Source: Xanthobacter flavus (GTDB lineage: Bacteria; Pseudomonadota; Alphaproteobacteria; Rhizobiales; Xanthobacteraceae). Taken from it: a stretch of DNA of 64,000 bases. Position numbers and translations under genes: made by a program. This document shows, piece after piece, positions 52,697 through 64,000 of this stretch. The notes beneath the pieces are model-generated. The model was not told the origin of the DNA and ran no database searches. It saw only the letters and a program-made list of their open reading frames with translations. Numbering within the stretch: position 1 is the stretch's first letter; each line of letters opens with the position of its first letter. The stretch lies in NCBI RefSeq assembly GCF_017875275.1, contig NZ_JAGGML010000001.1:434001-498000 (forward strand), in the 5' to 3' direction.

Positions 52697-52909
52697 TCAC
52701 TTCGCCTTCTGCACCGGCGAACCGGTGCGCTTGTCGGTCTGCACGGTCTTGATCCGCGCGATGTCGCGGCGAATCTGCTTGGACCGGGCGGTATTCTCGA
52801 GCTGTCCCGTCGCCTTCTGGAAGCGCAGGTTGAACTGCTCCTTCTTCAGCTTCAGCAGCTCATCGGCGAGCTGATCGGGGCTGAGGGCCCGAACGTCCTC
52901 GGCTTTCAT
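52697..52909 (-). CDS. rpmC: 50S ribosomal protein L29
   Basis: 70 aa. The two-helix L29 pattern is [20 protein letters not shown], then [20 protein letters not shown] and [15 protein letters not shown]29 lies by the tunnel exit and contacts trigger factor and SRP. It follows rplP by 10 bp. Confidence 0.98.
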   Translation of the reverse strand: MKAEDVRALSPDQLADELLKLKKEQFNLRFQKATGQLENTARSKQIRRDIARIKTVQTDKRTGSPVQKAK

Positions 52910-52919
52910 GAGCCTCTCC

Positions 52920-53333
52920 TCACTCGGCGATGCGCTGGATGAAGCGCGTCTTGATGGGCAGCTTCGCCGCCGCGAGGGTCAACGCCTCGCGAGCGGTCTC
53001 GACGCTGACCCCGTCGATCTCGAACATGATGCGGCCGGGCTTGACGCGGGCCGCCCAATATTCGGGCGCGCCCTTGCCCTTGCCCATACGGACTTCCGTG
53101 GGCTTGGCCGACACCGGGACGTCGGGGAACACCCGGATCCAGACGCGTCCGGCGCGCTTCATGTGGCGGGTGAGCGCGCGCCGGGCCGCCTCGATCTGGC
53201 GGGCAGTCACGCGCTCCGGCTCGACGGCCTTGAGGCCGAACTCGCCGAAGTTCAATTCCGTGCCGCCCTTGGCGACGCCGTGGATGCGTCCCTTGAACTG
53301 CTTGCGGAACTTGGTGCGCTTGGGTTGCAGCAT
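52920..53333 (-). CDS. rplP: 50S ribosomal protein L16
   Basis: 137 aa. [20 protein letters not shown], the [20 protein letters not shown] stretch and [12 protein letters not shown]-like [20 protein letters not shown] with [10 protein letters not shown] are diagnostic. L16 lies at the A-site tRNA elbow. It follows rpsC by about 29 bp. Confidence 0.98.
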   Translation of the reverse strand: MLQPKRTKFRKQFKGRIHGVAKGGTELNFGEFGLKAVEPERVTARQIEAARRALTRHMKRAGRVWIRVFPDVPVSAKPTEVRMGKGKGAPEYWAARVKPGRIMFEIDGVSVETAREALTLAAAKLPIKTRFIQRIAE

Positions 53334-53362
53334 GGCTTGATCGCCTTCTCTCTAGCCGGCCA

Positions 53363-54115
53363 TCAAGCCCGGGAGCCGCGGTCGCCGCGGTCACCGCGAT
53401 CGCGGTCACCGCGCTCGCGCCGCTGGGGACGCGACGACGGGCCAGCTTCCTGCTCGGCCTGGCGCTTGTCCTGCGCCATGGGATCGTGCTCGAGGATCTC
53501 GCCCTTGAAGACCCACACCTTCACACCGCAGGTGCCGTAGGTGGTGAAGGCCGTGGCGGTGCCGTAGTCCACGTCCGCACGCAGGGTGTGCAGCGGCACG
53601 CGGCCTTCGCGGTACCATTCCAGGCGCGCGATCTCAGCGCCGCCGAGACGGCCCGAGCAATTGATACGGATGCCCTCGGCGCCGAGGCGCATGGCGGACT
53701 GCACGGCGCGCTTCATGGCGCGACGGAAGGCCACGCGGCGCTCCAGCTGCTGGGCGATGGACTCGGCGACGAGGCGCGCGTCGATTTCCGGCTTCCGGAT
53801 CTCGACGATGTTGATGAAGACTTCCGAGTTGGTCATCTCGGAGACCTTCTTGCGCAGCTTGTCGATGTCCGCGCCCTTCTTGCCGATGACCACGCCCGGA
53901 CGACCCGAGTAGATGGTCACGCGGCACTTCTTGTGCGGGCGCTCGATCACCACCTTGGACACCGCCGCCTGCTTGAGCTGCTTCATCAGCATCTCGCGGA
54001 TCTTGATGTCCTCGTGCAGGAGCTTGCCGTATTCGCCCTTGTTGGCGAACCAGCGCGAATCCCACGTGCGGTTGATGCCGAGCCGGAGCCCGACCGGATT
54101 GACCTTTTGACCCAT
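53363..54115 (-). CDS. rpsC: 30S ribosomal protein S3
   Basis: 250 aa from ATG 54115. The start [20 protein letters not shown] and the KH domain ([20 protein letters not shown]) are followed by the C-terminal domain with [20 protein letters not shown]. The last 30 residues are an Arg/Asp/Gly-rich tail ([18 protein letters not shown]), longer than in E. coli. S3 is part of the mRNA entry helicase. Its start overlaps the rplV stop by one base. The frame is open upstream to 54313. Confidence 0.98.
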   Translation of the reverse strand: MGQKVNPVGLRLGINRTWDSRWFANKGEYGKLLHEDIKIREMLMKQLKQAAVSKVVIERPHKKCRVTIYSGRPGVVIGKKGADIDKLRKKVSEMTNSEVFINIVEIRKPEIDARLVAESIAQQLERRVAFRRAMKRAVQSAMRLGAEGIRINCSGRLGGAEIARLEWYREGRVPLHTLRADVDYGTATAFTTYGTCGVKVWVFKGEILEHDPMAQDKRQAEQEAGPSSRPQRRERGDRDRGDRGDRGSRA

Positions 54116-54495
54116 CAGGCCCGCTCCTCGACTTCCCGCACCACGATGGTGATGTGGGCGAAGGGCTTCTCGATGCGCGAGGCGCGACCGCGCGCCCGCG
54201 GCGAGAACCGCTTCATGACCAGACCCTTGCCCACGTGCGCCTCGGCGACGATGAGATCGTCGACATCGAGCTCGTGGTTGTTCTCGGCGTTGGCGATCGC
54301 GCTCTCGAGGCACTTCTTCACGTCGCGGGCGATCCGCTTGTGAGAGAACTCGAGATCGGCGAGCGCCGTCGCCACCTTCTTGCCGCGGATCAGGCCCGCG
54401 ACGAGGTTGAGCTTCTGGGGCGAGACGCGCAGGTTGCGCGCCACAGCCTTGGCTTCGTTGTCCGCGAGCGCGCGGGGCTTTGCCTGCTTACCCAT
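54115..54495 (-). CDS. rplV: 50S ribosomal protein L22
   Basis: 126 aa. [40 protein letters not shown] and the C-terminal [18 protein letters not shown] mark L22, whose loop lines the nascent-peptide tunnel. The last base pairs overlap the rpsC start. Confidence 0.98.
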   Translation of the reverse strand: MGKQAKPRALADNEAKAVARNLRVSPQKLNLVAGLIRGKKVATALADLEFSHKRIARDVKKCLESAIANAENNHELDVDDLIVAEAHVGKGLVMKRFSPRARGRASRIEKPFAHITIVVREVEERA

Positions 54496-54501
54496 GACCG
54501 A

Positions 54502-54780
54502 TCACCGCCGCTTCGACTTCTTGTCGGCCGCGTGCCCGTAGTAAGTCCGCGTCGGAGCGAACTCGCCGAACTTCTGGCCGATCATGTCCTCGGTGACGTT
54601 GACGGGCACATGCTTGTGGCCGTTGTAGACGCCGAAGGTTAAGCCCACGAACTGGGGCAGAATGGTGGAGCGCCGGCTCCAGATCTTGATGACGTCGCGA
54701 CGACCCGAACCCGCGGCAGCTTCAGCCTTCTTCAGCATGTAGCCGTCGACGAACGGGCCCTTCCAGACAGAGCGAGACAT
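54502..54780 (-). CDS. rpsS: 30S ribosomal protein S19
   Basis: 92 aa. [40 protein letters not shown] and [20 protein letters not shown] are the S19 signature. S19 pairs with S13 in the 30S head. It lies 11 bp after rplB. Confidence 0.98.
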   Translation of the reverse strand: MSRSVWKGPFVDGYMLKKAEAAAGSGRRDVIKIWSRRSTILPQFVGLTFGVYNGHKHVPVNVTEDMIGQKFGEFAPTRTYYGHAADKKSKRR

Positions 54781-54791
54781 AGCTCAGGCCC

Positions 54792-55625
54792 TCACTTCTT
54801 GCGCTTGTGGCGGCTGGACACGATGAACTTGTCCGTCGCCTTGTTGCTGCGGGTCTTCTTGCCCTTGGTGGGGATGCCCCAGGGCGTGACCGGATGACGG
54901 CCGCCCGAGGTGCGGCCTTCACCGCCGCCGTGCGGGTGATCCACCGGGTTCATGACCACGCCGCGGTTGTGCGGCATACGCCCGAGCCAGCGGCTGCGTC
55001 CCGCCTTGCCCAGCGAGATGTTCATGTGGTCCGGGTTGGAGACCGCGCCCACGGTGGCGTAGCACGCCCCGTGCACGAGGCGCTGCTCGCCAGAGTTCAG
55101 GCGGACGATCACGTAGCCCTCGTCGCGACCCACGATCTGCGCGTAGGTGCCGGCGGAGCGGGCGATCTGGCCACCCTTGCCGATCTTCAGCTCGACGTTG
55201 TGCACGATCGTGCCGACCGGGAGCGAGGAGAGAGGACCGGCATTGCCGGGCTTCACGTCCACGTTGTCCCCGGCGATCACCTGGTCGCCAACGGCCAGGC
55301 GCTGCGGCGCCAAGATGTAGGCCAGCTCACCGTCCTCATACTTGAGGAGGGCGATGAACGAGGTGCGGTTCGGATCGTACTCCAGCCGCTCCACCGTCGC
55401 CGACATGCCGCGCTTGAGGCGCTTGAAATCGACCAGACGGTAGGTCTGCTTGTGGCCGCCGCCGCGGAAGCGGACGGTGATGCGGCCATTGTTGTTGCGT
55501 CCGCCCGAGGAGCTCTTGCCCTCGGTCAGGGTCTTCACCGGCTTGCCCTTGTAGAGGCCGGAGCGGTCCACGATCACGAGCTGGCGAAGGCTCGGCGTGA
55601 CCGGCTTGAAATGCTTCAGCGCCAT
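54792..55625 (-). CDS. rplB: 50S ribosomal protein L2
   Basis: 277 aa, normal length. [20 protein letters not shown] at the start and [20 protein letters not shown] with the conserved His near the C-terminus are diagnostic. L2 is needed for subunit association and peptidyl transferase assembly. It follows rplW by about 25 bp. Confidence 0.98.
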   Translation of the reverse strand: MALKHFKPVTPSLRQLVIVDRSGLYKGKPVKTLTEGKSSSGGRNNNGRITVRFRGGGHKQTYRLVDFKRLKRGMSATVERLEYDPNRTSFIALLKYEDGELAYILAPQRLAVGDQVIAGDNVDVKPGNAGPLSSLPVGTIVHNVELKIGKGGQIARSAGTYAQIVGRDEGYVIVRLNSGEQRLVHGACYATVGAVSNPDHMNISLGKAGRSRWLGRMPHNRGVVMNPVDHPHGGGEGRTSGGRHPVTPWGIPTKGKKTRSNKATDKFIVSSRHKRKK

Positions 55626-55650
55626 GGTCTTATCCCGTTCCCCTCGGCTC

Positions 55651-55956
55651 TCAGAGGCCCGTGGTGATGTCGATCTTCTGGCCCTCTTCGAGGGTCACGA
55701 CCGCTTTCTTGACGTCGCTCTGGACGCCCTTGCGGCCTTTGAAGATCTTCGTCTTGCCCTTGCGGACCAGCGTGTTCACGCTCTTGACCTTCACGTCGAA
55801 AAGCTTCTCCACGGCTTCCTTGATGGAAGGCTTGGAAGCGGTCTTCGCGACGTTGAAGACAACCTTGTTCTGCTCGCTCGCGGTCGTCGCCTTCTCGGTG
55901 ATGACGGGCGAGACGATCACGTCGTAATGACGCGGTTCGATGTTGCGCGTGCTCAT
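55651..55956 (-). CDS. rplW: 50S ribosomal protein L23
   Basis: 101 aa. [40 protein letters not shown] and [19 protein letters not shown] are typical. L23 is the docking site for trigger factor and SRP at the tunnel exit. The start overlaps the rplD stop by four bases (ATGA). Confidence 0.98.
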   Translation of the reverse strand: MSTRNIEPRHYDVIVSPVITEKATTASEQNKVVFNVAKTASKPSIKEAVEKLFDVKVKSVNTLVRKGKTKIFKGRKGVQSDVKKAVVTLEEGQKIDITTGL

Positions 55957-56573
55957 TTGAAGCGCGCCTCCAGCGCGTCCACGGCGGCCTTGGTCAGGAC
56001 CAGGGTGTCGCGGCGCAGGATGTCATAGACGTTGATGCCCTGGATGGGCAGCACGTCCACGTAGGGCAGGTTGCGCGCCGCGAGCGCGATGTTCTGCTCC
56101 ACCTGGGCGCCGTCCACGAAGAGAACGGACGAGATGCCGAGCTTCTCAAGCCGATCCTTGAGCGCCTTGGTCTTCGGATCGGCGAGGTTGGCGGTGTCGA
56201 GCACGATGATCTGCTCGGCCTTCGCCTTCGACGAGAGCGCATGCTTCAGCGCGAGGGCACGGACCTTCTTCGGCAGGTCGATGGCGTGCGAGCGCACCAC
56301 CGGGCCGAAGGCACGACCGCCGCCGCGGAACTGCGGAGCGGACGCGGCGCCGTGACGGGCGTTGCCGGTGCCCTTCTGCTTGTACAGCTTCTTGGACGTG
56401 CGGTTGATCTCCGAACGGCCCTTGGTGCGGTGCGTGCCGGCCTGGCGGCGGGAGAGCTGCCAGGTCACGCAACGGTGCAGGATGTCCGCGCGCGGCTCAA
56501 GGCCGAAGATCGCGTCGGACAGGGTCACGGAGCCGGCTTCGGAGCCGTCGAGCGTCTTGACGGTGAGTTCCAT
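55953..56573 (-). CDS. rplD: 50S ribosomal protein L4
   Basis: 206 aa from ATG 56573 (a GTG directly precedes it in frame). The tunnel loop region is [20 protein letters not shown], then [19 protein letters not shown]. The C-terminus ends VDALEARFK. In E. coli, L4 represses the S10 operon by binding its leader; no such leader was identified here. It overlaps the rplC stop by one base. Confidence 0.98.
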   Translation of the reverse strand: MELTVKTLDGSEAGSVTLSDAIFGLEPRADILHRCVTWQLSRRQAGTHRTKGRSEINRTSKKLYKQKGTGNARHGAASAPQFRGGGRAFGPVVRSHAIDLPKKVRALALKHALSSKAKAEQIIVLDTANLADPKTKALKDRLEKLGISSVLFVDGAQVEQNIALAARNLPYVDVLPIQGINVYDILRRDTLVLTKAAVDALEARFK

Positions 56574-57301
56574 CACGCGCCCTCCTCATTGGCGGCTTCA
56601 GCGGCGGGGGCCGCGTCCGAACCGTTGCCGAGCTTGAACGCGCCGGGCTTGGGGGCCTCGGCGGGCAACCTCTTCTTCACGGCGTCGCGCACGGTGATCC
56701 AGCCACCCGCATGGCCGGGAACGGCGCCTTCGACGGCGATGAGGCCGCGCTCGACGTCGGTCATCACGACCTTCAGGTTCTGGGTGGTGACGGTGACGTC
56801 ACCCATGTGGCCGGGCATCTTCTTGTTCTTGAAGGTCTTGCCGGGGTCCTGACGGCCGCCGGTCGAACCGATCGAACGATGCGAGATGGAGACGCCGTGC
56901 GAGGCGCGAAGACCACCGAAATTGTGGCGCTTCATGCCGCCGGCGAAGCCCTTGCCGATGGTGGTGCCGGTGACGTCCACATACTGGCCCACGACGAAGT
57001 GGTCAGCGGTGATCTCGGCACCGACGGGGATGAGCCCGTCTTCCGGCACGCGGAACTCGGCCATCTTCCGCTTGGGCTCAACCTGAGCCACGGCGAAGTG
57101 GCCGCGCTCGGCGCGGGTCACGTTCTTCGGCTTGCGCCGGCCAGCACCGAGCTGGACCGCGACATAGCCATTCTTGTCGAGCGTGCGGTGGGCAACCACC
57201 TGGCAGCTCTCAACCTTCAGCACAGTGACCGGCACGTGCTCGCCAGCATCGGTGAAGATGCGGGTCATGCCGACCTTCTGGGCGATGACGCCTGACCGCA
57301 T
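56573..57301 (-). CDS. rplC: 50S ribosomal protein L3
   Basis: 242 aa from ATG 57301. [20 protein letters not shown], the [20 protein letters not shown] loop and [20 protein letters not shown] are diagnostic. It is longer than E. coli L3 (209 aa) because of a C-terminal Ala/Glu-rich tail of about 30 residues, as in many alphaproteobacteria. L3 nucleates 50S assembly near the peptidyl transferase centre. Confidence 0.98.
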   Translation of the reverse strand: MRSGVIAQKVGMTRIFTDAGEHVPVTVLKVESCQVVAHRTLDKNGYVAVQLGAGRRKPKNVTRAERGHFAVAQVEPKRKMAEFRVPEDGLIPVGAEITADHFVVGQYVDVTGTTIGKGFAGGMKRHNFGGLRASHGVSISHRSIGSTGGRQDPGKTFKNKKMPGHMGDVTVTTQNLKVVMTDVERGLIAVEGAVPGHAGGWITVRDAVKKRLPAEAPKPGAFKLGNGSDAAPAAEAANEEGA

Positions 57302-57323
57302 GGTCGTGTCTCCTCGCACCACG

Positions 57324-57632
57324 TCAGAGCTTGATTTCGACGTCAACGCCGGCGGCGAGGTCGAGCTTCATCAGCGCGTCCACCGTCTGGGGCGTCGGAT
57401 CGACGATATCGAGCAGGCGCTTGTGGGTGCGCATCTCGAACTGCTCACGCGACTTCTTGTCGATGTGAGGGGAACGGTTAACGGTGAACTTCTCGATCCG
57501 CGTGGGCAGCGGGATCGGGCCGCGCACCTGCGCGCCCGTGCGCTTGGCCGTGGCGACGATCTCGCGCGTCGACGCATCGAGGATGCGGTGATCGAACGCC
57601 TTCAGGCGAATTCGAATGTTCTGGCCGTTCAT
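57324..57632 (-). CDS. rpsJ: 30S ribosomal protein S10
   Basis: 102 aa. [40 protein letters not shown] and [20 protein letters not shown] are typical. S10 (NusE) also takes part in antitermination. It heads the S10 set; an inverted repeat at 57657-57685 lies between it and tuf. Confidence 0.98.
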   Translation of the reverse strand: MNGQNIRIRLKAFDHRILDASTREIVATAKRTGAQVRGPIPLPTRIEKFTVNRSPHIDKKSREQFEMRTHKRLLDIVDPTPQTVDALMKLDLAAGVDVEIKL

Positions 57633-57656
57633 GGCTCAATTGACTCCAGGAAGAGG

Positions 57657-57685
57657 AAACGCGCACGCCGATGCGCAGCGCGTTT
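57657..57685 (-). promoter_or_regulatory. Inverted repeat between tuf and rpsJ
   Basis: AAACGCGC (57657-57664) and GCGCGTTT (57678-57685) form an 8-bp stem with a 13-nt loop in the 65-bp gap between tuf and rpsJ. On the minus strand it is followed by CCTCTTCC, not a T-run, so it is at best a partial terminator or attenuator marking the str/S10 boundary. Confidence 0.45.
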
Positions 57686-57697
57686 CGTTCGCGTTGA

Positions 57698-58888
<1,191 letters not shown>

Positions 58889-58953
58889 GGGACTCTCCGT
58901 TGGGTCTCTCTGGCGTGATCCGAAAGGGTGAAGTGGGGTTCAGGCCAACGCGA

Positions 58954-61029
<2,076 letters not shown>

Positions 61030-61046
61030 TGCTCAGTCCTCTCCGA

Positions 61047-61517
61047 TCACCAGCGGTAATGCGAGAACGCGCGGTTGGCTTCGGCCATCCGGTGCGTGTC
61101 TTCGCGCTTCTTCACGGCGGAGCCGCGATTGTTGGCAGCATCGAGCAGCTCGGCGGAGAGACGCTCCACCATGGTCTTCTCGTTGCGGGCGCGGGCCGAG
61201 GCGATGAGCCAGCGGATCGCGAGGGTCTGGCGACGCTCGGTGCGCACCTCGACCGGGACCTGGTAGGTGGCGCCACCGACGCGGCGGGAGCGAACTTCCA
61301 CCGCAGGGGCCACGTTCTCGAGCGCCTGAATGAAGACCTCGACCGGATCATGCTTCGCCTTGGCCTCGACCACGTCGAGGGCGCCATAGACGATGCCTTC
61401 GGCAACCGACTTCTTGCCGTCGCGCATGACGGAATTCATGAAGCGCGACAGGGTGGTCGAGCCATACTTGGCGTCCGGGATGACTTCGCGGCGCTCGGCC
61501 TTGTGACGACGGGACAT
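61047..61517 (-). CDS. rpsG: 30S ribosomal protein S7
   Basis: 156 aa. [60 protein letters not shown] and the end [13 protein letters not shown] are typical. S7 nucleates the 30S head and, in E. coli, is the translational repressor of the str operon. It lies 17 bp after rpsL. Confidence 0.98.
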   Translation of the reverse strand: MSRRHKAERREVIPDAKYGSTTLSRFMNSVMRDGKKSVAEGIVYGALDVVEAKAKHDPVEVFIQALENVAPAVEVRSRRVGGATYQVPVEVRTERRQTLAIRWLIASARARNEKTMVERLSAELLDAANNRGSAVKKREDTHRMAEANRAFSHYRW

Positions 61518-61534
61518 CGTTCAGATCCTCACTA

Positions 61535-61906
61535 TCACTTCGGCCGCTTCGCGCCGTACTTCGAACGGCGCTGCTTGCGGTTCTTCACGCCCTGGGTATC
61601 CAGAACGCCACGCAGGATGTGGTAGCGCACGCCGGGAAGATCCTTCACGCGGCCGCCACGGATCATCACCACGGAGTGTTCCTGAAGGTTGTGACCTTCA
61701 CCGGGGATGTAGCCGATCACTTCGTAGCTGTTGGTGAGCCGCACCTTGGCAACCTTACGAAGGGCCGAGTTCGGCTTCTTCGGGGTCGTCGTGTAAACTC
61801 GCGTGCAAACGCCGCGCTTCTGCGGGCTCGACTGAAGCGCCGGCGCCTTGTCGCGCGCCTTCTGCGCTTCGCGCGGCTTACGGATCAGCTGGTTGATCGT
61901 CGGCAT
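61535..61906 (-). CDS. rpsL: 30S ribosomal protein S12
   Basis: 123 aa. [40 protein letters not shown] (the Lys of the first streptomycin-resistance hotspot, unmutated), and [20 protein letters not shown] (second hotspot, unmutated) are all present. S12 is essential for decoding accuracy. First gene of the str set, with a structured leader of about 350 nt upstream. Confidence 0.98.
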   Translation of the reverse strand: MPTINQLIRKPREAQKARDKAPALQSSPQKRGVCTRVYTTTPKKPNSALRKVAKVRLTNSYEVIGYIPGEGHNLQEHSVVMIRGGRVKDLPGVRYHILRGVLDTQGVKNRKQRRSKYGAKRPK

Positions 61907-62264
61907 GTACGCCTTCGCCTCGTCCTGATCTGCGGCCTTGGCCGCATTCCTTCATTTCGACGACCCTTTTGGGATCGCCACGACCGGCCCCGACGGGGCC
62001 CGAATTCCCTTCGCACCAACGAACACGAAAGGCGCCGTCCACCGCCCAAAAGGGGGCAGACACGCCTTTCTCGCGACAGAGGATCACAGCGCGCTATACC
62101 GGGGCTTTTTTCCCGGCCGGCGCCGCGATCATGCACCTGAAGTTATCGCAGTGCTGTTCCTGGCAGCGTTTCGGCTTCAAGATCGCCCCTTCAAGCACTT
62201 GGAAGCGCTGATTTCGAAGGGACCAATCACTCAGACGCCGACCGCCTGCCGCGAAAGTGGGCTG

Positions 62265-62293
62265 CTTCTAACCGGAGAGTCGCCGAACGTCAA
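62265..62293 (-). promoter_or_regulatory. Sigma70-like promoter of the rpsL-rpsG-fusA-tuf operon
   Basis: On the minus strand, -35 TTGACG (62293-62288) and -10 TAGAAG (62270-62265) with a 17-nt spacer. The start would be near 62258, about 350 nt before rpsL. This is the best -35/-10 pair in the gap, but a promoter closer to rpsL is not excluded. Confidence 0.5.
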
Positions 62294-62404
62294 TAAGGAT
62301 CGCGCCGACTTTCCCGCAAATACGCGGCTTTGAGGCTTGCGAAGGCGTGACCGCAGTCACAAATCGCCCCCACCCTGCCGGTAATTCATACTTTTTTAAC
62401 AAAT

Positions 62405-62431
62405 GCCCCCGCCCGCGGCGCGGGAGGGGGC
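62405..62431 (-). terminator. GC-rich hairpin after mdh, probable terminator
   Basis: A 27-base near-perfect palindrome with outer GCCCCC/GGGGGC and inner CCCGCG/CGCGGG arms, about 14 bp after the mdh stop. On the minus strand it is followed by ATTTGTTAAAAAAG, a poor but A/T-rich tail. It probably ends mdh transcription and insulates the str operon. Confidence 0.65.
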
Positions 62432-62444
62432 GATTTTAAGGGAA

Positions 62445-63428
62445 TCAGGCGAGAAGGGCGGCGACGCCGTCGCGCTCTTCCAGCAGTTCCTTGAGGGTCT
62501 TGTCGAACTGGGTCTTGGAGAAGTCGTCCATGGGCAGGCCCTGGACCACTTCGTACTCGCCCGCGGTGCAGATGGCAGGCATGCCGAAAACGATGCCCTC
62601 GGGCACGCCGTAGGAGCCATCGGACGCGACGCCCATGGACACCCACTTACCGGCGGTGCCGTGGATCCAGTCATGCATGTGGTCGATGGCGGCGTTTGCG
62701 GCGGAGGCCGCAGACGACAGGCCACGGGCCTCGATGATGGCGGCGCCGCGCTTGCCGACGGTCGGCAGCAGGGTCTCGCGATACCAGGTCTCGTCGTTGA
62801 TGAGCTCCGGCAGCGGCTTGCCCTTCACGGTGGCGAAGCGGTAGTCGGCATACATGGTCGGGGAGTGGTTGCCCCACACCGCCACCTTCTCGATGTCCTT
62901 GCTCTCGACGCCGGCCTTCGCCGCGAACTGCGACAAAGCGCGGTTGTGGTCGAGGCGGAGCATGGCGGTGATGTTGCGGGCCGGCAGGTCCGGGGCGCTC
63001 TTGGCGGTGATGTAGGCATTGGTGTTGGCCGGGTTGCCGACCACCAGCACCTTCACGTCGCGCTTGGCCACCTCGTTCAGCGCCGCGCCCTGGACCTTGA
63101 AGATCTCGGCGTTGGCGGAGAGGAGGTCGGCGCGCTCCATGCCCTTCGAGCGGGGACGGGCGCCGACGAGAATCGCTGCGTCGATGTCCTTGAAGGCGAC
63201 CTTCGGATCATCGGTGATGACCACGCCCGCGAAATTCGGGAAGGCGCAATCCTCGATCTCCATCACCACGCCCTTCACGGCACCCTGCGCCTGGGGAAGG
63301 TCGAGAAGCTGGAGGATGACCGGCTGGTCCTTGCCGAACAGGTCGCCGTTGGCGATGCGGAAAAGAAGAGAATAGCAAATCTGACCGGCGGCGCCCGTGA
63401 CTGCGACGCGAACGGCGGGTTTGGTCAT
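62445..63428 (-). CDS. mdh: Malate dehydrogenase (cytosolic-type, two-domain)
   Basis: NAD-dependent malate/oxaloacetate interconversion in the TCA cycle, 327 aa. The nucleotide motif is [19 protein letters not shown] (Gly12, Gly15; Cys18 at the third Gly position). Substrate Arg residues lie in [17 protein letters not shown], with [14 protein letters not shown], catalytic Asp160 (MLRLDHNRA) and His188 ([12 protein letters not shown]). This is the MDH type related to cytosolic eukaryotic and Thermus enzymes. Many alphaproteobacteria instead have the LDH-like MDH next to sucCD. It is in line with the str operon but separated by a hairpin. Confidence 0.96.
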   Translation of the reverse strand: MTKPAVRVAVTGAAGQICYSLLFRIANGDLFGKDQPVILQLLDLPQAQGAVKGVVMEIEDCAFPNFAGVVITDDPKVAFKDIDAAILVGARPRSKGMERADLLSANAEIFKVQGAALNEVAKRDVKVLVVGNPANTNAYITAKSAPDLPARNITAMLRLDHNRALSQFAAKAGVESKDIEKVAVWGNHSPTMYADYRFATVKGKPLPELINDETWYRETLLPTVGKRGAAIIEARGLSSAASAANAAIDHMHDWIHGTAGKWVSMGVASDGSYGVPEGIVFGMPAICTAGEYEVVQGLPMDDFSKTQFDKTLKELLEERDGVAALLA

Positions 63429-63592
63429 GAGAGGAAGCCCTTTGCCTTGGATGAGCCCCGAAGGCTCGGGCGCGCAATCTATGCTGCGGCGCGGCCGATG
63501 GAAAGGCGCTCGCGCCCCTCAGAATCGGCGACGCCGTGGGCACTTGGTCTAACCCGCAGCCCGGCTCCCCGCTTCGCCCCCGTCCCGGCCCG

Positions 63593-63949
63593 TCAGGCGT
63601 GGGGGAAAGGCGGGCTGTTCATGAAATGGACCAGGGTCGAGCAGTCGGCCGCCGAGATTGCAAAGCTGCCCTTGAAGTGGGTCCCGGCATCCACCTCGAC
63701 CACGAAGGTGTTGGGCGTGGGCCCCGGCAGGATCCGGCAAGAGACTGGCGGATCGATCCAAAGCGGTCCGTCGGCCTTGCAGAGAAACTCCGTCCGGGAT
63801 GCGCTGCGGATGTCGAACAGGTCATAGGAGATTTCTGGCGTTCCGCCAGCGAGGCCTAGAATGGCGATGTGGCCCTTGTCTTTCCCTGCCCGGTCTAGTC
63901 GGATCCATTTCGCGACGCCGCTCGGGTCCTTGGCCTGCACCTGGATCAT
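63593..63949 (-). CDS. Hypothetical protein, 118 aa
   Basis: A 118-aa protein I do not recognise. It begins MIQVQAKDPSGVAKWIRLDR; the middle is strand-like (DKGHIAILGLAGGTPEISYD, then FVVEVDAGTHFKGSFAISAA), suggesting a small beta-sandwich. Two cysteines (Cys57 and Cys70) and one near the C-terminus could be structural. No signal peptide or membrane segment is present. Codon use and GC match the neighbours. It lies about 165 bp upstream of mdh on the same strand. Sequence before its start (63950-64000) is too short to judge. Confidence 0.6.
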   Translation of the reverse strand: MIQVQAKDPSGVAKWIRLDRAGKDKGHIAILGLAGGTPEISYDLFDIRSASRTEFLCKADGPLWIDPPVSCRILPGPTPNTFVVEVDAGTHFKGSFAISAADCSTLVHFMNSPPFPHA

Positions 63950-64000
63950 CCGCGCCTCCCCATTGTGATCGGGCGGCCCGGAGGCGCGGCCCGATCATCC

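Larger units (their letters stand above)
61907..62444. other. Long leader/intergenic region between mdh and rpsL
   Basis: About 538 bp without a supported gene. From the mdh side it contains the GC-rich mdh hairpin (62405-62431), a likely promoter (62265-62293, minus), and then a leader of about 350 nt. That leader has two clear hairpins: GAAAGGCG/CGCCTTTC at 62027-62070 with an internal GCCC/GGGC, and GGCCCC/GGGGCC at 61986-62000. rpoB and rpoC, often upstream of rpsL, are not found in the remaining 2 kb. Confidence 0.55.

Noticed and set aside
62404-62432. Mobile-element end or extra copy of the palindromic element after mdh
   Set aside because: The hairpin sequence is unrelated to the 103-bp family and sits where a terminator is expected.

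Overview
The window is a 64 kb piece of a GC-rich chromosome from an alphaproteobacterium, most likely order Hyphomicrobiales and close to Xanthobacteraceae (Xanthobacter, Azorhizobium or Ancylobacter type). The reasons are the very high GC with open antisense frames everywhere, the ribosomal cluster lacking rpsD between rpsK and rpoA, the short-type adenylate kinase, an ATP12-type F1 assembly chaperone, class I PHA synthase, Bug-type and TRAP transporters, and a lanthanide-type PQQ dehydrogenase. Genus is an inference. No rRNA, tRNA, CRISPR array, prophage or insertion sequence was recognised.

Layout. 1-4.3 kb: a molybdenum hydroxylase operon (FAD, 2Fe-2S and truncated Mo subunits, minus strand) divergent from a TetR regulator, with a perfect 20-bp palindrome sitting on the operon's promoter. 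4.5-8.9 kb: a DUF2778 membrane-anchored protein, a Bug/TctC solute-binding protein, a strong terminator, and a XoxF-like PQQ alcohol dehydrogenase. 9.1-14.8 kb (minus): GNAT acetyltransferase, M16 peptidase, threonine synthase and PHA synthase. 15-22.2 kb (plus): a small lipoprotein, an AlaC-like aminotransferase, homoserine dehydrogenase, GlpX-type fructose-1,6-bisphosphatase, ArgC and a GntP permease. 22.3-23.7 kb: an orphan ParA-type ATPase overlapping a small partner with a basic tail; this pair is the best candidate for an undescribed system. 23.7-31.6 kb: DUF1275 protein, RecJ, ParE (topoisomerase IV), an MFS transporter, and an RhlE-like helicase with a long charged tail.

31.7-42.4 kb (all minus): TfoX-domain protein, ATP12, a HAD phosphatase coupled to a zinc-ribbon membrane protein, a TRAP permease pair without its binding protein, RluC-type pseudouridine synthase, CrcB, a RelE/ParE toxin-antitoxin pair, RarA and a DegP-type protease.

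42.6-61.9 kb (all minus): an almost uninterrupted str-S10-spc-alpha translation cluster: rpsL, rpsG, fusA, tuf, rpsJ, rplCDWB, rpsS, rplV, rpsC, rplP, rpmC, rpsQ, rplNXE, rpsNH, rplFR, rpsE, rpmD, rplO, secY, adk, rpsM, rpsK, rpoA, rplQ. It ends in a textbook terminator and has an internal terminator plus a new promoter between adk and rpsM. 62.4-64 kb: malate dehydrogenase and one unrecognised small gene.

Four copies of a roughly 103-108 bp inverted-repeat element and four copies of a shorter GC-rich repeat are scattered in the gaps between genes. Many start codons are GTG or TTG; where the longest open frame extends beyond the likely start, the chosen start is explained in the entry.
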